DNA of 6,629 bases. Source: Alphaproteobacteria bacterium (lineage in GTDB: Bacteria > Pseudomonadota > Alphaproteobacteria > Micavibrionales > Micavibrionaceae). Shown here one piece after another: positions 1-5,750 of this stretch (position 1 is its first letter; each line of letters opens with the position of its first letter). The notes under the pieces are model-generated. The model searched no databases. It saw only the letters and a program-made list of their open reading frames with translations, and was not told the origin of the DNA. The translations under genes and the position numbers were made by a program. The stretch covers positions 1 through 6,629 of the forward strand of contig JALZUF010000091.1 of the NCBI GenBank assembly GCA_023301785.1, written 5' to 3'.

Positions 1-582
1 TCAATGAAAATTAAAGTCTCTGAAACAAAGGCTGCTAACCGTAGCTTCTTGTTTAGCGATAAGGGTCAGCTTATGGCGACTTACGACAAAATTCATATGT
101 TTGACGTTGATTTGGCGAATGGCGAGAGCTATCGCGATAGCGCGTGGTGTGAAGCAGGGAGCCAAGCGGTGATCGCGAATACGCCGTGGAAGAAGCTTGG
201 GATGACGATTTGTTATGATCTGCGCTTTCCGCATCTATATCGTACCTTGGCGCAAAAGGGGGCGGAAATTATGGCTGTGCCTTCTGCGTTTGCGGCGACC
301 ACAGGTAAGGACCATTGGGAGACATTATTGCGGGCGCGGGCGATTGAGACAGGTAGTTTCGTTGTCGCACCAGCGCAAGTGGGAGAGCATGAAGGCAAGC
401 GCCAAACGCATGGGCATTCTATGATTATTGGACCGTGGGGGAATATTTTGGCGGAGGCAGATGGGCAAAAATCAGGCTTTATTACGCACCGTGTTGATCT
501 GTTGAAAACGACAAAAGCACGCGCGGCGATACCGTCATTACAACATGATAGAAATTACGATTTTTTAGTACCTAAAGGATAA
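1..582 (+). CDS. Carbon-nitrogen hydrolase (nitrilase superfamily), deaminated glutathione amidase-like; 5' end missing
   Basis: The reading frame is open from the first base, so the gene is cut by the left edge. The ATG at position 4 is probably internal, since family members are usually 260-290 residues and only about 193 are here. Counting from that ATG, the segment YDKIHMFDVD holds the catalytic Lys (residue 29) and MTICYDLRFP holds the nucleophilic Cys (residue 70). HWETLLRARAIE (from about 102) and GHSMIIGPWG complete the nitrilase fold signature. The first catalytic Glu lies upstream, outside the window. By family knowledge, Nit1-like enzymes hydrolyse the amide of deaminated glutathione, a metabolite-repair reaction in the cytoplasm. 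RFPHLYR and the HGHSMIIGPWG region match Nit1/YbeM-type proteins better than true nitrilases. The exact substrate is inferred. The gene ends 20 bases before the DUF853 ATPase, so the two are probably co-transcribed. Confidence 0.9.
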   Translation, partial: SMKIKVSETKAANRSFLFSDKGQLMATYDKIHMFDVDLANGESYRDSAWCEAGSQAVIANTPWKKLGMTICYDLRFPHLYRTLAQKGAEIMAVPSAFAATTGKDHWETLLRARAIETGSFVVAPAQVGEHEGKRQTHGHSMIIGPWGNILAEADGQKSGFITHRVDLLKTTKARAAIPSLQHDRNYDFLVPKG

Positions 583-591
583 AAGGATAAT

Positions 592-596
592 AAGAG
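592..596 (+). promoter_or_regulatory. Ribosome binding site of the DUF853 ATPase gene
   Basis: AGAGG lies 6 bases before the ATG at 603, within the 20-base gap after the amidase stop codon. It supports this start and translation from a shared mRNA. Confidence 0.6.
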
Positions 597-602
597 GCAG
601 AA

Positions 603-2087
603 ATGGCAGATACACCAGAAGCAATTTACGTTGGATCAGAGACGGGCGTTCCCGATAATAAGCTTTATTTTGAGCTTAAATGGGGGAACAGGCACGGCTT
701 GATCGCAGGGGCAACAGGGACAGGTAAGACTGTGACCTTGCAGGACTTAGCTGAAGGCTTTTCGAATGCCGGTGTGCCTGTGTTTATGGCGGATGTGAAG
801 GGTGACTTGTCTGGCCTTTGTGAGCCATCGGCGATGGAAGATTTTCTCGTTAAGCGTGCTGATATTATTGGCCTTGAAGATTATAAACCGCAAGCCTTCC
901 CTGTGACCTTTTGGGATATGTACGGCAAGCAAGGCCATCCTGTTCGCACAACAATCTCTGAAATTGGCCCAATCCTTTTGGCGCGTATGTTGGAGTTGAA
1001 TGATACACAAGAAGGTATCTTAAACATTGCGTTCCGTTTGGCAGATGAAGAGGGCATGTTATTGCTTGATCTCAAAGACTTACGCGCACTTCTTATTTCG
1101 ATGTACGAACGTACGAGCGAGCTTTCGGGTATTTACGGTAACGTGAGCAAGGCATCAGTTGGCGCGATCCAACGTTCACTTTTGCGTCTTGAAGATCAGG
1201 GTGGTGATAAGTTCTTTGGCGAGCCTGCACTAGATTTGATGGATCTGATGCGTACCGATATTGATGGCAAAGGCTATGTGAATATCTTGGCGGCGGATGA
1301 GTTGATGAACAGCCCGCGCCTTTATGCAACTTTTCTGCTTTGGCTCTTGGCTGAATTGTTTGAAGAACTGCCAGAGGCAGGGGATTCAAGTAAACCGAAG
1401 ATGGTTTTCTTTTTTGATGAGGCGCACTTATTGTTTGATGATGCCCCGAAAGCTTTGATGGAGAAGGTTGAGCAAGTTGTTCGTCTTATTCGTTCAAAAG
1501 GTATTGGTATTTTTTTTGTCACTCAGAACCCTGCTGATGTGCCAGATACGGTGTTGGGGCAGTTGGGTAACCGCGTCCAACATGCGTTGCGTGCGTTTAC
1601 GCCTAAGCAACAAAAGGCAATTAAGCAAGCGGCGGAAACGTATCGCGCCAATCCTAAATTTGATGTGGCAGAAGTCATTACGGAGTTGGGGGTTGGTGAA
1701 GCATTAGTTTCAACGCTAGAGAGTAAAGGTACGCCATCTGTTGTTGAACGTGCGTTAATCCGTCCGCCAACATCAAAATTGGGTGTTGCAAGCGCCAGCT
1801 CAAAACGTATGGCAATGCAAGCCGATGGCGTTGGTGAAAAATACGACAAAACTGTTGATCGTGAAAGTGCTTATGAAATTCTGCAAAAGCGTGCTGAGAA
1901 AGCCGCTACACGAGCAGAAGTCGCAGCAGAAGCGGAAGCCAAGGCCAAACCGAAGAAGCGTAAATCAAATCGTCAAGGTGTCGGTGAAGCCGCAATTAAA
2001 TCAGTTGTGCGCGCCGTTAGCTCTTCTGTTGGACGCTCACTCGCCAAAGAAATCATGCGCGGTATATTGGGCGGTTTGAAGCGTTAA
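603..2087 (+). CDS. HerA/YjgR-like DUF853 P-loop ATPase (putative helicase)
   Basis: This 494-residue protein is full length for the YjgR/DUF853 family (about 500). NRHGLIAGATGTGKT contains Walker A at residues 36-43, and the following VPVFMADVKGDLSGL is characteristic of the family. Walker B is MVFFFDEAHLLF (267-278), with D272-E273 as the likely metal-binding and catalytic pair. IFFVTQNPADVPD (303-315) and the nearby LGNRVQHALRAFT are the sensor and arginine region of HerA/FtsK-type ATPases. From about residue 425 the protein becomes Ala/Lys/Arg/Glu-rich and helical, with a lysine/arginine cluster near KPKKRK that may contact nucleic acid. No membrane segment is seen. The cellular role of YjgR proteins is not established, and the helicase label comes from the fold. 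The start is supported by an AGAGG motif at about 592-596, 6-7 bases before the ATG. It is probably co-transcribed with the upstream amidase. Confidence 0.93.
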   Translation: MADTPEAIYVGSETGVPDNKLYFELKWGNRHGLIAGATGTGKTVTLQDLAEGFSNAGVPVFMADVKGDLSGLCEPSAMEDFLVKRADIIGLEDYKPQAFPVTFWDMYGKQGHPVRTTISEIGPILLARMLELNDTQEGILNIAFRLADEEGMLLLDLKDLRALLISMYERTSELSGIYGNVSKASVGAIQRSLLRLEDQGGDKFFGEPALDLMDLMRTDIDGKGYVNILAADELMNSPRLYATFLLWLLAELFEELPEAGDSSKPKMVFFFDEAHLLFDDAPKALMEKVEQVVRLIRSKGIGIFFVTQNPADVPDTVLGQLGNRVQHALRAFTPKQQKAIKQAAETYRANPKFDVAEVITELGVGEALVSTLESKGTPSVVERALIRPPTSKLGVASASSKRMAMQADGVGEKYDKTVDRESAYEILQKRAEKAATRAEVAAEAEAKAKPKKRKSNRQGVGEAAIKSVVRAVSSSVGRSLAKEIMRGILGGLKR

Positions 2088-2100
2088 ATTAACATAACGT

Positions 2101-2129
2101 TTGACAAGCTTAGAGATTTTTTTTAAAAA
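2101..2129 (+). promoter_or_regulatory. Possible sigma70-type promoter for the 96-residue gene
   Basis: A consensus -35 hexamer TTGACA (2101-2106) is followed after 17 bases by TAAAAA (2124-2129), a 4 of 6 match to TATAAT. The spacer contains an eight-T run (2117-2124) that joins a six-A run (2125-2130). If used, transcription would begin very close to the ATG at 2136, giving an almost leaderless mRNA. This fits the lack of a clear Shine-Dalgarno there. The -35 is good and the -10 is weak, so this is tentative. Confidence 0.3.
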
Positions 2130-2135
2130 AGACTG

Positions 2136-2426
2136 ATGAGCGATTTAGATAAACCTGTAAAAACATGCCTTGCGTTTTATAACCCAGCAATAAAGAGTAA
2201 TCGCAATATGTTTCTCTGTAGAGAAACAGGCGTTAGATATTGTGCAAATGAATTTTATGCCGCTGTTGGATATAATAGTGATGTAGATTTAGAAGGGTCT
2301 GTTTTTGTTGCGACGCTCACTTACGGAAGTACAAAAGCTGGCGGGTTTGCAGCAAAGGTTTCACAAACTCAAGAGCAAGCAGATTATTGTAGAGCTAACT
2401 TCAAACAACCTAAACTTAGGGCCTAA
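2136..2426 (+). CDS. Hypothetical protein, 96 residues, unrecognised
   Basis: I do not recognise this family. The product is a small soluble protein with no signal peptide or membrane segment. It has four cysteines (C11, C28, C36, C85), several aromatic residues (FYNP at 14-17, EFYAAVGYNSD at 39-49) and a Thr/Gly/Ala-rich middle. C28 and C36 are eight residues apart, which does not match a standard zinc-binding spacing. The start ATG at 2136 has only a weak purine stretch upstream (AAAAAAGAC). The gene is AT-richer than the ATPase gene before it and stands 48 bases downstream of it. The next gene, oxygenase-like, is 65 bases further on the same strand. The residue mix looks protein-like rather than random, so I take it as a real gene, but no function can be given. 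Confidence 0.6.
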   Translation: MSDLDKPVKTCLAFYNPAIKSNRNMFLCRETGVRYCANEFYAAVGYNSDVDLEGSVFVATLTYGSTKAGGFAAKVSQTQEQADYCRANFKQPKLRA

Positions 2427-2458
2427 GGGTTAGTTAAAAAATTATAAGTCGTTTTTAA
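2409..2458 (+). repeat. Overlapping CCTAA/TTAGG inverted repeats and an AT-only hairpin after the 96-residue gene
   Basis: CCTAA (2409-2413), TTAGG (2416-2420) and CCTAA (2422-2426) alternate, with CTTAGG-G-CCTAAG (2415-2427) forming a near-perfect palindrome. TTAG at 2430-2433 can also pair with CTAA at 2410-2413. The stop codon TAA (2424-2426) lies inside the repeat. Further on, TTAAAAA (2434-2440) can pair with TTTTTAA (2452-2458) around an 11-base loop. This could be a weak terminator or processing structure, or a protein-binding site. There is no GC-rich stem followed by a U-tract, so a standard intrinsic terminator is not supported. Confidence 0.35.
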
Positions 2459-2491
2459 GATAATATTGAAGTCATATATATTGAGTTGTAA

Positions 2492-3217
2492 ATGTTAAGT
2501 TTCGTTAAATATGTTCCGCAATTAAGTGATGAGGGTGCAGTTTTAGCACCAGAAGAGCTGTCTTATTATAAGGGGATTGTTGTTTGCGATTTTGCTGATG
2601 TTACGGAGCATATTCAAGCATTGAGAGAATCTGAGATTGAAGCAATCTTTTTTAGGCTACCTGAAGAACACCGTGATGTTTTTGAACAAGCTGCATCAGA
2701 CATGAAAGACAGCGTTGCTGGGTATGAAAATAAAGAAGAGCAGGAAGTTAGGTTAAATGCTTCTAAGTCCAAAGGATCAAATGACGTAAGGGCTTTTGAC
2801 TATCAGGATAAAGAATTTATAGCTGTACCACATCTTTCTGAAAGTACCGCGAATGCTTTTTCTTTGGTTTCAGATTATTTAAGCATGGCGGGTTTAGAGT
2901 GTCAGGAATTTTTTGCGAAGCAAAGCCCGCCAAATCATCGCAAATTGGTATGCCATGAATTCATGATGCACCATGATCGCTCAGATATTCGCTTTCCAGC
3001 AAATGATATTCATACGCACGTTACCGTTGATGGTGTTCCTTTGGCTTTTGAGAAGGATAATTTTATTTTACCAAGTCTAAGAAGGCACGTGCCAGAAGGG
3101 TATGGTGTTTTATTTAATGCAGAATGGATGCATGCTGTTGATCGACAAGTTAAAAGAACTGGCCGTACTGTCTTTGCGGGACATAAAGGTCATGATTTTT
3201 TGTCGTTTGATAAGTAA
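2492..3217 (+). CDS. Putative Fe(II)/2-oxoglutarate-dependent oxygenase-like protein
   Basis: I do not recognise a named family for this 241-residue protein. Its C-terminal half shows a pattern typical of the double-stranded beta-helix oxygenases. H160-H161-D162 reads as H-x-D, the distal histidine candidate is H214 (in EWMHAVDR), and R225 (in TGRTVFAGH) is 11 residues later. An H-x-D, then a His about 50 residues on, then a basic residue about 10 further matches the metal triad and the 2-oxoglutarate-binding residue of prolyl-hydroxylase-type enzymes. VPEGYGVLFNAEWMH also resembles the strand before the distal His. The N-terminal 100 residues are acidic and helical with no known motif. No signal peptide or membrane segment is seen, so it is probably cytoplasmic. 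The substrate is unknown. The start has only a weak GAG motif upstream. The gene is AT-rich, and its stop codon abuts the stop of the convergent XRE gene. A cupin-like non-oxygenase is an alternative. Confidence 0.6.
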   Translation: MLSFVKYVPQLSDEGAVLAPEELSYYKGIVVCDFADVTEHIQALRESEIEAIFFRLPEEHRDVFEQAASDMKDSVAGYENKEEQEVRLNASKSKGSNDVRAFDYQDKEFIAVPHLSESTANAFSLVSDYLSMAGLECQEFFAKQSPPNHRKLVCHEFMMHHDRSDIRFPANDIHTHVTVDGVPLAFEKDNFILPSLRRHVPEGYGVLFNAEWMHAVDRQVKRTGRTVFAGHKGHDFLSFDK

Positions 3218-3532
3218 CTAAGTAATCAATTCCAACGATACATCTAATGCACCTGCGATTGACTTGAGGGCGCGGATTGAGCCGTCTTTTTTGCCAGTTT
3301 CAATTTCTGTGAGATAGGGGCGGGAAATTCCAGCCGCTTCGGCTAGATCGCCTTGGGTCATATTTTTATATTTACGAATGACTTTAATGGCACTGGCTGG
3401 TCCCACTGTGATTTTCTGCATGACGTCATCGGGCAAGTTATTGTTTGAGCCTGCATTTTTCAATGCGGTAAAATCATGGATAGGCACAAGAACGTGCGGT
3501 TTGCCAGAGATGTGAATTATATCATATTGCAT
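3218..3532 (-). CDS. XRE-family helix-turn-helix regulator, antitoxin-like
   Basis: This 104-residue protein has a C-terminal HTH_3 (lambda repressor-like) domain. MTQGDLAEAAGISRPYLTEI (58-77) contains the two helices, and ETGKKDGSIRALKSIAGALDV follows as in typical XRE proteins. The N-terminal stretch MQYDIIHISGKPHVLVPIHD (1-20) resembles the short beta-rich N-terminus of antitoxin-type XRE proteins, which begin by stating a value and an 'I/V-L-V-P' strand before the HTH. It probably binds DNA as a dimer and may repress its own promoter. No toxin-like gene is adjacent on the same strand. The gene 64 bases upstream encodes the LpxR homologue, so read-through transcription is possible. No clear Shine-Dalgarno precedes the start. 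It could be a solitary regulator or the remnant of a toxin-antitoxin pair. Confidence 0.85.
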   Translation of the reverse strand: MQYDIIHISGKPHVLVPIHDFTALKNAGSNNNLPDDVMQKITVGPASAIKVIRKYKNMTQGDLAEAAGISRPYLTEIETGKKDGSIRALKSIAGALDVSLELIT

Positions 3533-3596
3533 AAAATTAAGCCGTTAAGAAATGTATCTACCAGCAACAATATATAGTGATTCTTACGAAGGCGAA

Positions 3597-4709
3597 TTAA
3601 AAACGCGTGCTAAATGTTAATGAACCAAAGACGGCTGGATCTTCTTGTTCTTCGAATTCCTTGGTACGGTAATTTAAAGTGTAAGCAATTCTGTAGTCAT
3701 CGTAAGCAATCGCAAACCCAACATTGGCATCTCCGACCAGATAGTTTTTATCAATATCTGGACTGTCTTTAAAAGTATTACCATCCAAAAAGATATTACG
3801 GGCAACGGCGCGGCCATCAAAGCCAGTAAATAAGAACCACGTCAGGTCATTATCGGGGCTGTCGAAGAAGCCTGTTCCTGCCATAGCAGGGCGTACACGT
3901 GGCGGCGTATCTTGAATGCGGTCTTTGAAAGGGCCAAATGTTAATGTCGCACCCGTACCCGCATAGGTATAAATGTTGCCAAGTGATACGTTAATGTTGG
4001 GTTCTGCTCTAAGGCGGAAAGGGCCAATGTTATTGGTATACCAAACAGGCCAGCGACGTTGCCATGAGGCAATTAAACCCGGCTCAAACTCCAGCTGGTT
4101 GCTCCATCCTTTAGGGGAAGGAGAGTCTGTTACATTGTTATGAATTAGTTTTTGCGCTTGTTCCGCTAAGCTTTGCGGCCCCACAACGCCCAAAGTAAAT
4201 TCAAGTTCATCAAGGTGGTTCTTAGTGATTGTCGTCAGACCTACAGACCCATAGAGCCAGCCAGCGTAAGGGCGATCATCTGGTTGTGCGCTTCGTGTTT
4301 CGATATTGCTTGGGGTAAAAATATTTTGACCGAGTGTGAAAAATGTACTGGTTGTTGTATTGATGTCAAAGGTAGGCACAGCCTCTGCTAATTCATCAAT
4401 CACGGGGGGCATAGGTGTTTCAACATCAAAATAAGTAAGGCGTATGCCGCTGGTGTAATTGGCATCTTCACCGCCGCCAATGGCATCATTTTCAACGGAA
4501 AAACTTAGGTAATTGTTATCATCAGCGTTTTTTACGCGACTACGTACTTTTTGCTCAACAGTTTGAATATCGTTAAGCTCACGCTTAAGCTCTTCTAATT
4601 TTTCGCGGCCAGAGGTATCAAATGCTTCATCTGCCATAGCAGGTGTTAAACATAACGCCATGCATAAAATAGTAAGTTTGGCTAATAATTTTTGTTTAGA
4701 AATAATCAT
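3597..4709 (-). CDS. LpxR-like (DUF2219) outer-membrane lipid A 3'-O-deacylase
   Basis: This 370-residue protein starts with a signal peptide: basic MIISKQK, a hydrophobic core to about residue 24, and a likely cut after AMA (24-26). It ends in phenylalanine, as outer-membrane beta-barrels do. The LpxR family signature is clear: SFSVENDAIGGG (N74-D75), NYTSGIRLTY (84-93), DDRPYAGWLYGSVGL (144-158), then LGVVGPQSLAEQAQKLIH ending at H190, and GWSNQLEFEPGL. In Salmonella LpxR an Asn-Asp pair, a Ser/Thr and a His form the calcium-dependent active site, and these have counterparts here. Known members remove the 3'-acyloxyacyl chain of lipid A at the outer membrane, changing envelope properties and immune recognition. 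Between the signal peptide and the first strand lies a charged helical stretch (about 33-62), possibly a short coiled coil, which is longer than in the Salmonella enzyme. The gene is divergent from the SDR gene. No strong Shine-Dalgarno is visible. Activity is inferred. Confidence 0.9.
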   Translation of the reverse strand: MIISKQKLLAKLTILCMALCLTPAMADEAFDTSGREKLEELKRELNDIQTVEQKVRSRVKNADDNNYLSFSVENDAIGGGEDANYTSGIRLTYFDVETPMPPVIDELAEAVPTFDINTTTSTFFTLGQNIFTPSNIETRSAQPDDRPYAGWLYGSVGLTTITKNHLDELEFTLGVVGPQSLAEQAQKLIHNNVTDSPSPKGWSNQLEFEPGLIASWQRRWPVWYTNNIGPFRLRAEPNINVSLGNIYTYAGTGATLTFGPFKDRIQDTPPRVRPAMAGTGFFDSPDNDLTWFLFTGFDGRAVARNIFLDGNTFKDSPDIDKNYLVGDANVGFAIAYDDYRIAYTLNYRTKEFEEQEDPAVFGSLTFSTRF

Positions 4710-4807
4710 TTTATGACACTTTTGTAGTGATTTAAACGTATGGTACGAATAGATGATTACTAAATTAGTTCCTAAACAGCAAATGAATAGTAGGCGTAAG
4801 TATAAAA
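4710..4807. promoter_or_regulatory. Divergent intergenic region between the LpxR homologue and the photolyase operon
   Basis: This 98-base AT-rich gap must hold the promoters of two divergent transcripts. I could not settle on a convincing -35/-10 pair on either strand. TATAAA at 4801-4806 is too close to the SDR start to be a normal -10. CACT (4717-4720) and AGTG (4726-4729) form a short inverted repeat next to the lpxR-like start, too short to call an operator. An in-frame TGA at 4784-4786 rules out an earlier SDR start. Confidence 0.45.
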
Positions 4808-5545
4808 ATGATAGATTTAAGTAGTTTTGGAGATAATCTTCAAGTAGCAGTTATTGGGGCGTCTGGCGGAATTGGGCGCGGGTTTATTGAACATTTTCAA
4901 GAGTGTGAGCAGGTTGAAAAGATATATGCGTTCTCTCGTAGTAGTCTAAGCTTTGATAACGCCAAGGTTACATCTGGAATTATTGATCTTGAAGATGAGG
5001 AGTCCATTGAGGCCGCCGCAGACTCTGTCGTGGGCAAATGCGACATTATTATTACGGCCACAGGAATTTTGCATGGGGACAGTATAGCACCTGAAAAGAC
5101 CTTAAGAAATTTAGATGCTGAGACTATACAGGCGGTACTAAATATAAATTATGTGGGACCATCGCTGGTTGGGAAGTATTTCTTGCCATTATTACCACGC
5201 GAGGGACGATCCGTATTTGCAATGTTATCGGCACGTGTTGGCAGTATCTCAGATAATATGCTGGGAGGCTGGTATAGCTATCGCGCATCAAAGGCAGCAT
5301 TAAACATGTTCATTAAAACAGCTTCGATCGAGACTGCACGTAAACATAAAGAAGCGGTTTTGATCGCGCTTCATCCGGGTACGGTTGAGACGAATTTATC
5401 TGAACCTTTTCAGGGTAATGTTCCAACAGGAAAATTATTTACAGCCGAATATTCAACCGAGCAGATGATTAATGTTATGAATACCATAGAGCCATCAAAG
5501 AGCGGTTTGTTGTTTGCGTACGATGGAGAAGAGGTTGCTCCATAA
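4808..5545 (+). CDS. Short-chain dehydrogenase/reductase (SDR), photolyase-operon type
   Basis: This 245-residue protein is a complete classical SDR with a Rossmann fold that uses NAD(P)H in the cytoplasm. VAVIGASGGIG holds the nucleotide-binding glycines (GASGGIG, 17-23). D60-L61 follows the third strand, and ITATG (82-86) replaces the usual NNAG. N114 in LNINYVG is the structural Asn. S146, Y158 and K162 in the Y-R-A-S-K motif make the catalytic set. HPGTVETNL near residue 195 closes the cofactor loop. The substrate cannot be told from sequence; it resembles the C-factor/CsgA-like SDR group. It is the first gene of an operon with the DUF2805 protein (1-base gap) and the photolyase. I recall similar SDRs beside cryptochrome/photolyase genes in other marine bacteria, which suggests a role tied to the flavin or antenna chromophore, but this is inference. 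The upstream AGTAGG is 13 bases from the ATG, so the ribosome site is weak. Confidence 0.9.
   Translation: MIDLSSFGDNLQVAVIGASGGIGRGFIEHFQECEQVEKIYAFSRSSLSFDNAKVTSGIIDLEDEESIEAAADSVVGKCDIIITATGILHGDSIAPEKTLRNLDAETIQAVLNINYVGPSLVGKYFLPLLPREGRSVFAMLSARVGSISDNMLGGWYSYRASKAALNMFIKTASIETARKHKEAVLIALHPGTVETNLSEPFQGNVPTGKLFTAEYSTEQMINVMNTIEPSKSGLLFAYDGEEVAP
5525..5534 (+). promoter_or_regulatory. Ribosome binding site for the DUF2805 gene, inside the SDR coding end
   Basis: GGAG (5525-5528) and GAGG (5531-5534) form a purine-rich stretch that ends 12 bases before the ATG at 5547. This spacing is somewhat long. The site lies inside the SDR gene, pointing to translational coupling of the two genes. 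Confidence 0.4.
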
Positions 5546-5546
5546 T

Positions 5547-5747
5547 ATGCGTAAAGAAAATGTAACAGACAGCGAAATTATTGAAATGGCGTGGTGTGAT
5601 AAAACATCATTTGATTCAATAGAATTCATAACGGGCGTACCAGAAAAAGATGTTATTCAACTGATGCGTAAGAATATGAAACCATCAAGTTTTCGGATGT
5701 GGCGCAAGCGTGTCTCAGGACGTAACGCGAAACATGGAAAGCTATAG
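5547..5747 (+). CDS. DUF2805 / TIGR03643 family protein, function unknown
   Basis: The 66-residue product has the family's compact signature: SEIIEMAWCDKTSFDSIEF, then VPEKDVIQLMRKNMKPSSFR and MWRKRVSGRNAKH, with conserved Trp, Met and the basic tail. TIGR03643 is known as a small family, mostly from marine bacteria, with no assigned function. The acidic/hydrophobic helix followed by an Arg/Lys-rich end looks like a small helical nucleic-acid-binding protein, but that is inference. I chose the ATG at 5547 because it follows the SDR stop by one base and the homologous region begins just after it. In-frame ATGs at 5514 and 5523 would overlap the SDR gene and add residues without family similarity. 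It sits directly before the photolyase (3-base gap), so it is probably translated with it. Confidence 0.85.
   Translation: MRKENVTDSEIIEMAWCDKTSFDSIEFITGVPEKDVIQLMRKNMKPSSFRMWRKRVSGRNAKHGKL
5736..5741 (+). promoter_or_regulatory. Ribosome binding site for the photolyase gene
   Basis: GGAAAG lies 9 bases before the ATG at 5751 and inside the last codons of the DUF2805 gene. It supports the chosen photolyase start and coupled translation. Confidence 0.5.
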
Positions 5748-5750
5748 CCT

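Noticed and set aside
1510..1517. Eight-T run inside the ATPase gene
   Set aside because: It could be a slippage site, but the frame is intact and the encoded IFFVTQ is the conserved family motif.
1523..1849. 108-codon open frame on the - strand
   Set aside because: It is antisense to the conserved ATPase sensor region, with no ribosome site or motif.
2088..2135. Intrinsic terminator after the ATPase gene
   Set aside because: The T8 run is there, but no stable stem precedes it; AACGTT and AAGCTT are only short palindromes.
3533..3596. Terminator or promoter between the LpxR homologue and the XRE gene
   Set aside because: No stem with a T-tract and no convincing -35/-10 pair could be found on the - strand.
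4173..4391. 72-codon open frame on the + strand
   Set aside because: It is the antisense shadow of the LpxR homologue, whose signal peptide and family motifs are clear.
4717..4729. CACT ... AGTG inverted repeat upstream of the LpxR homologue
   Set aside because: Four-base arms are expected by chance in AT-rich intergenic DNA. Noted only within the intergenic entry.
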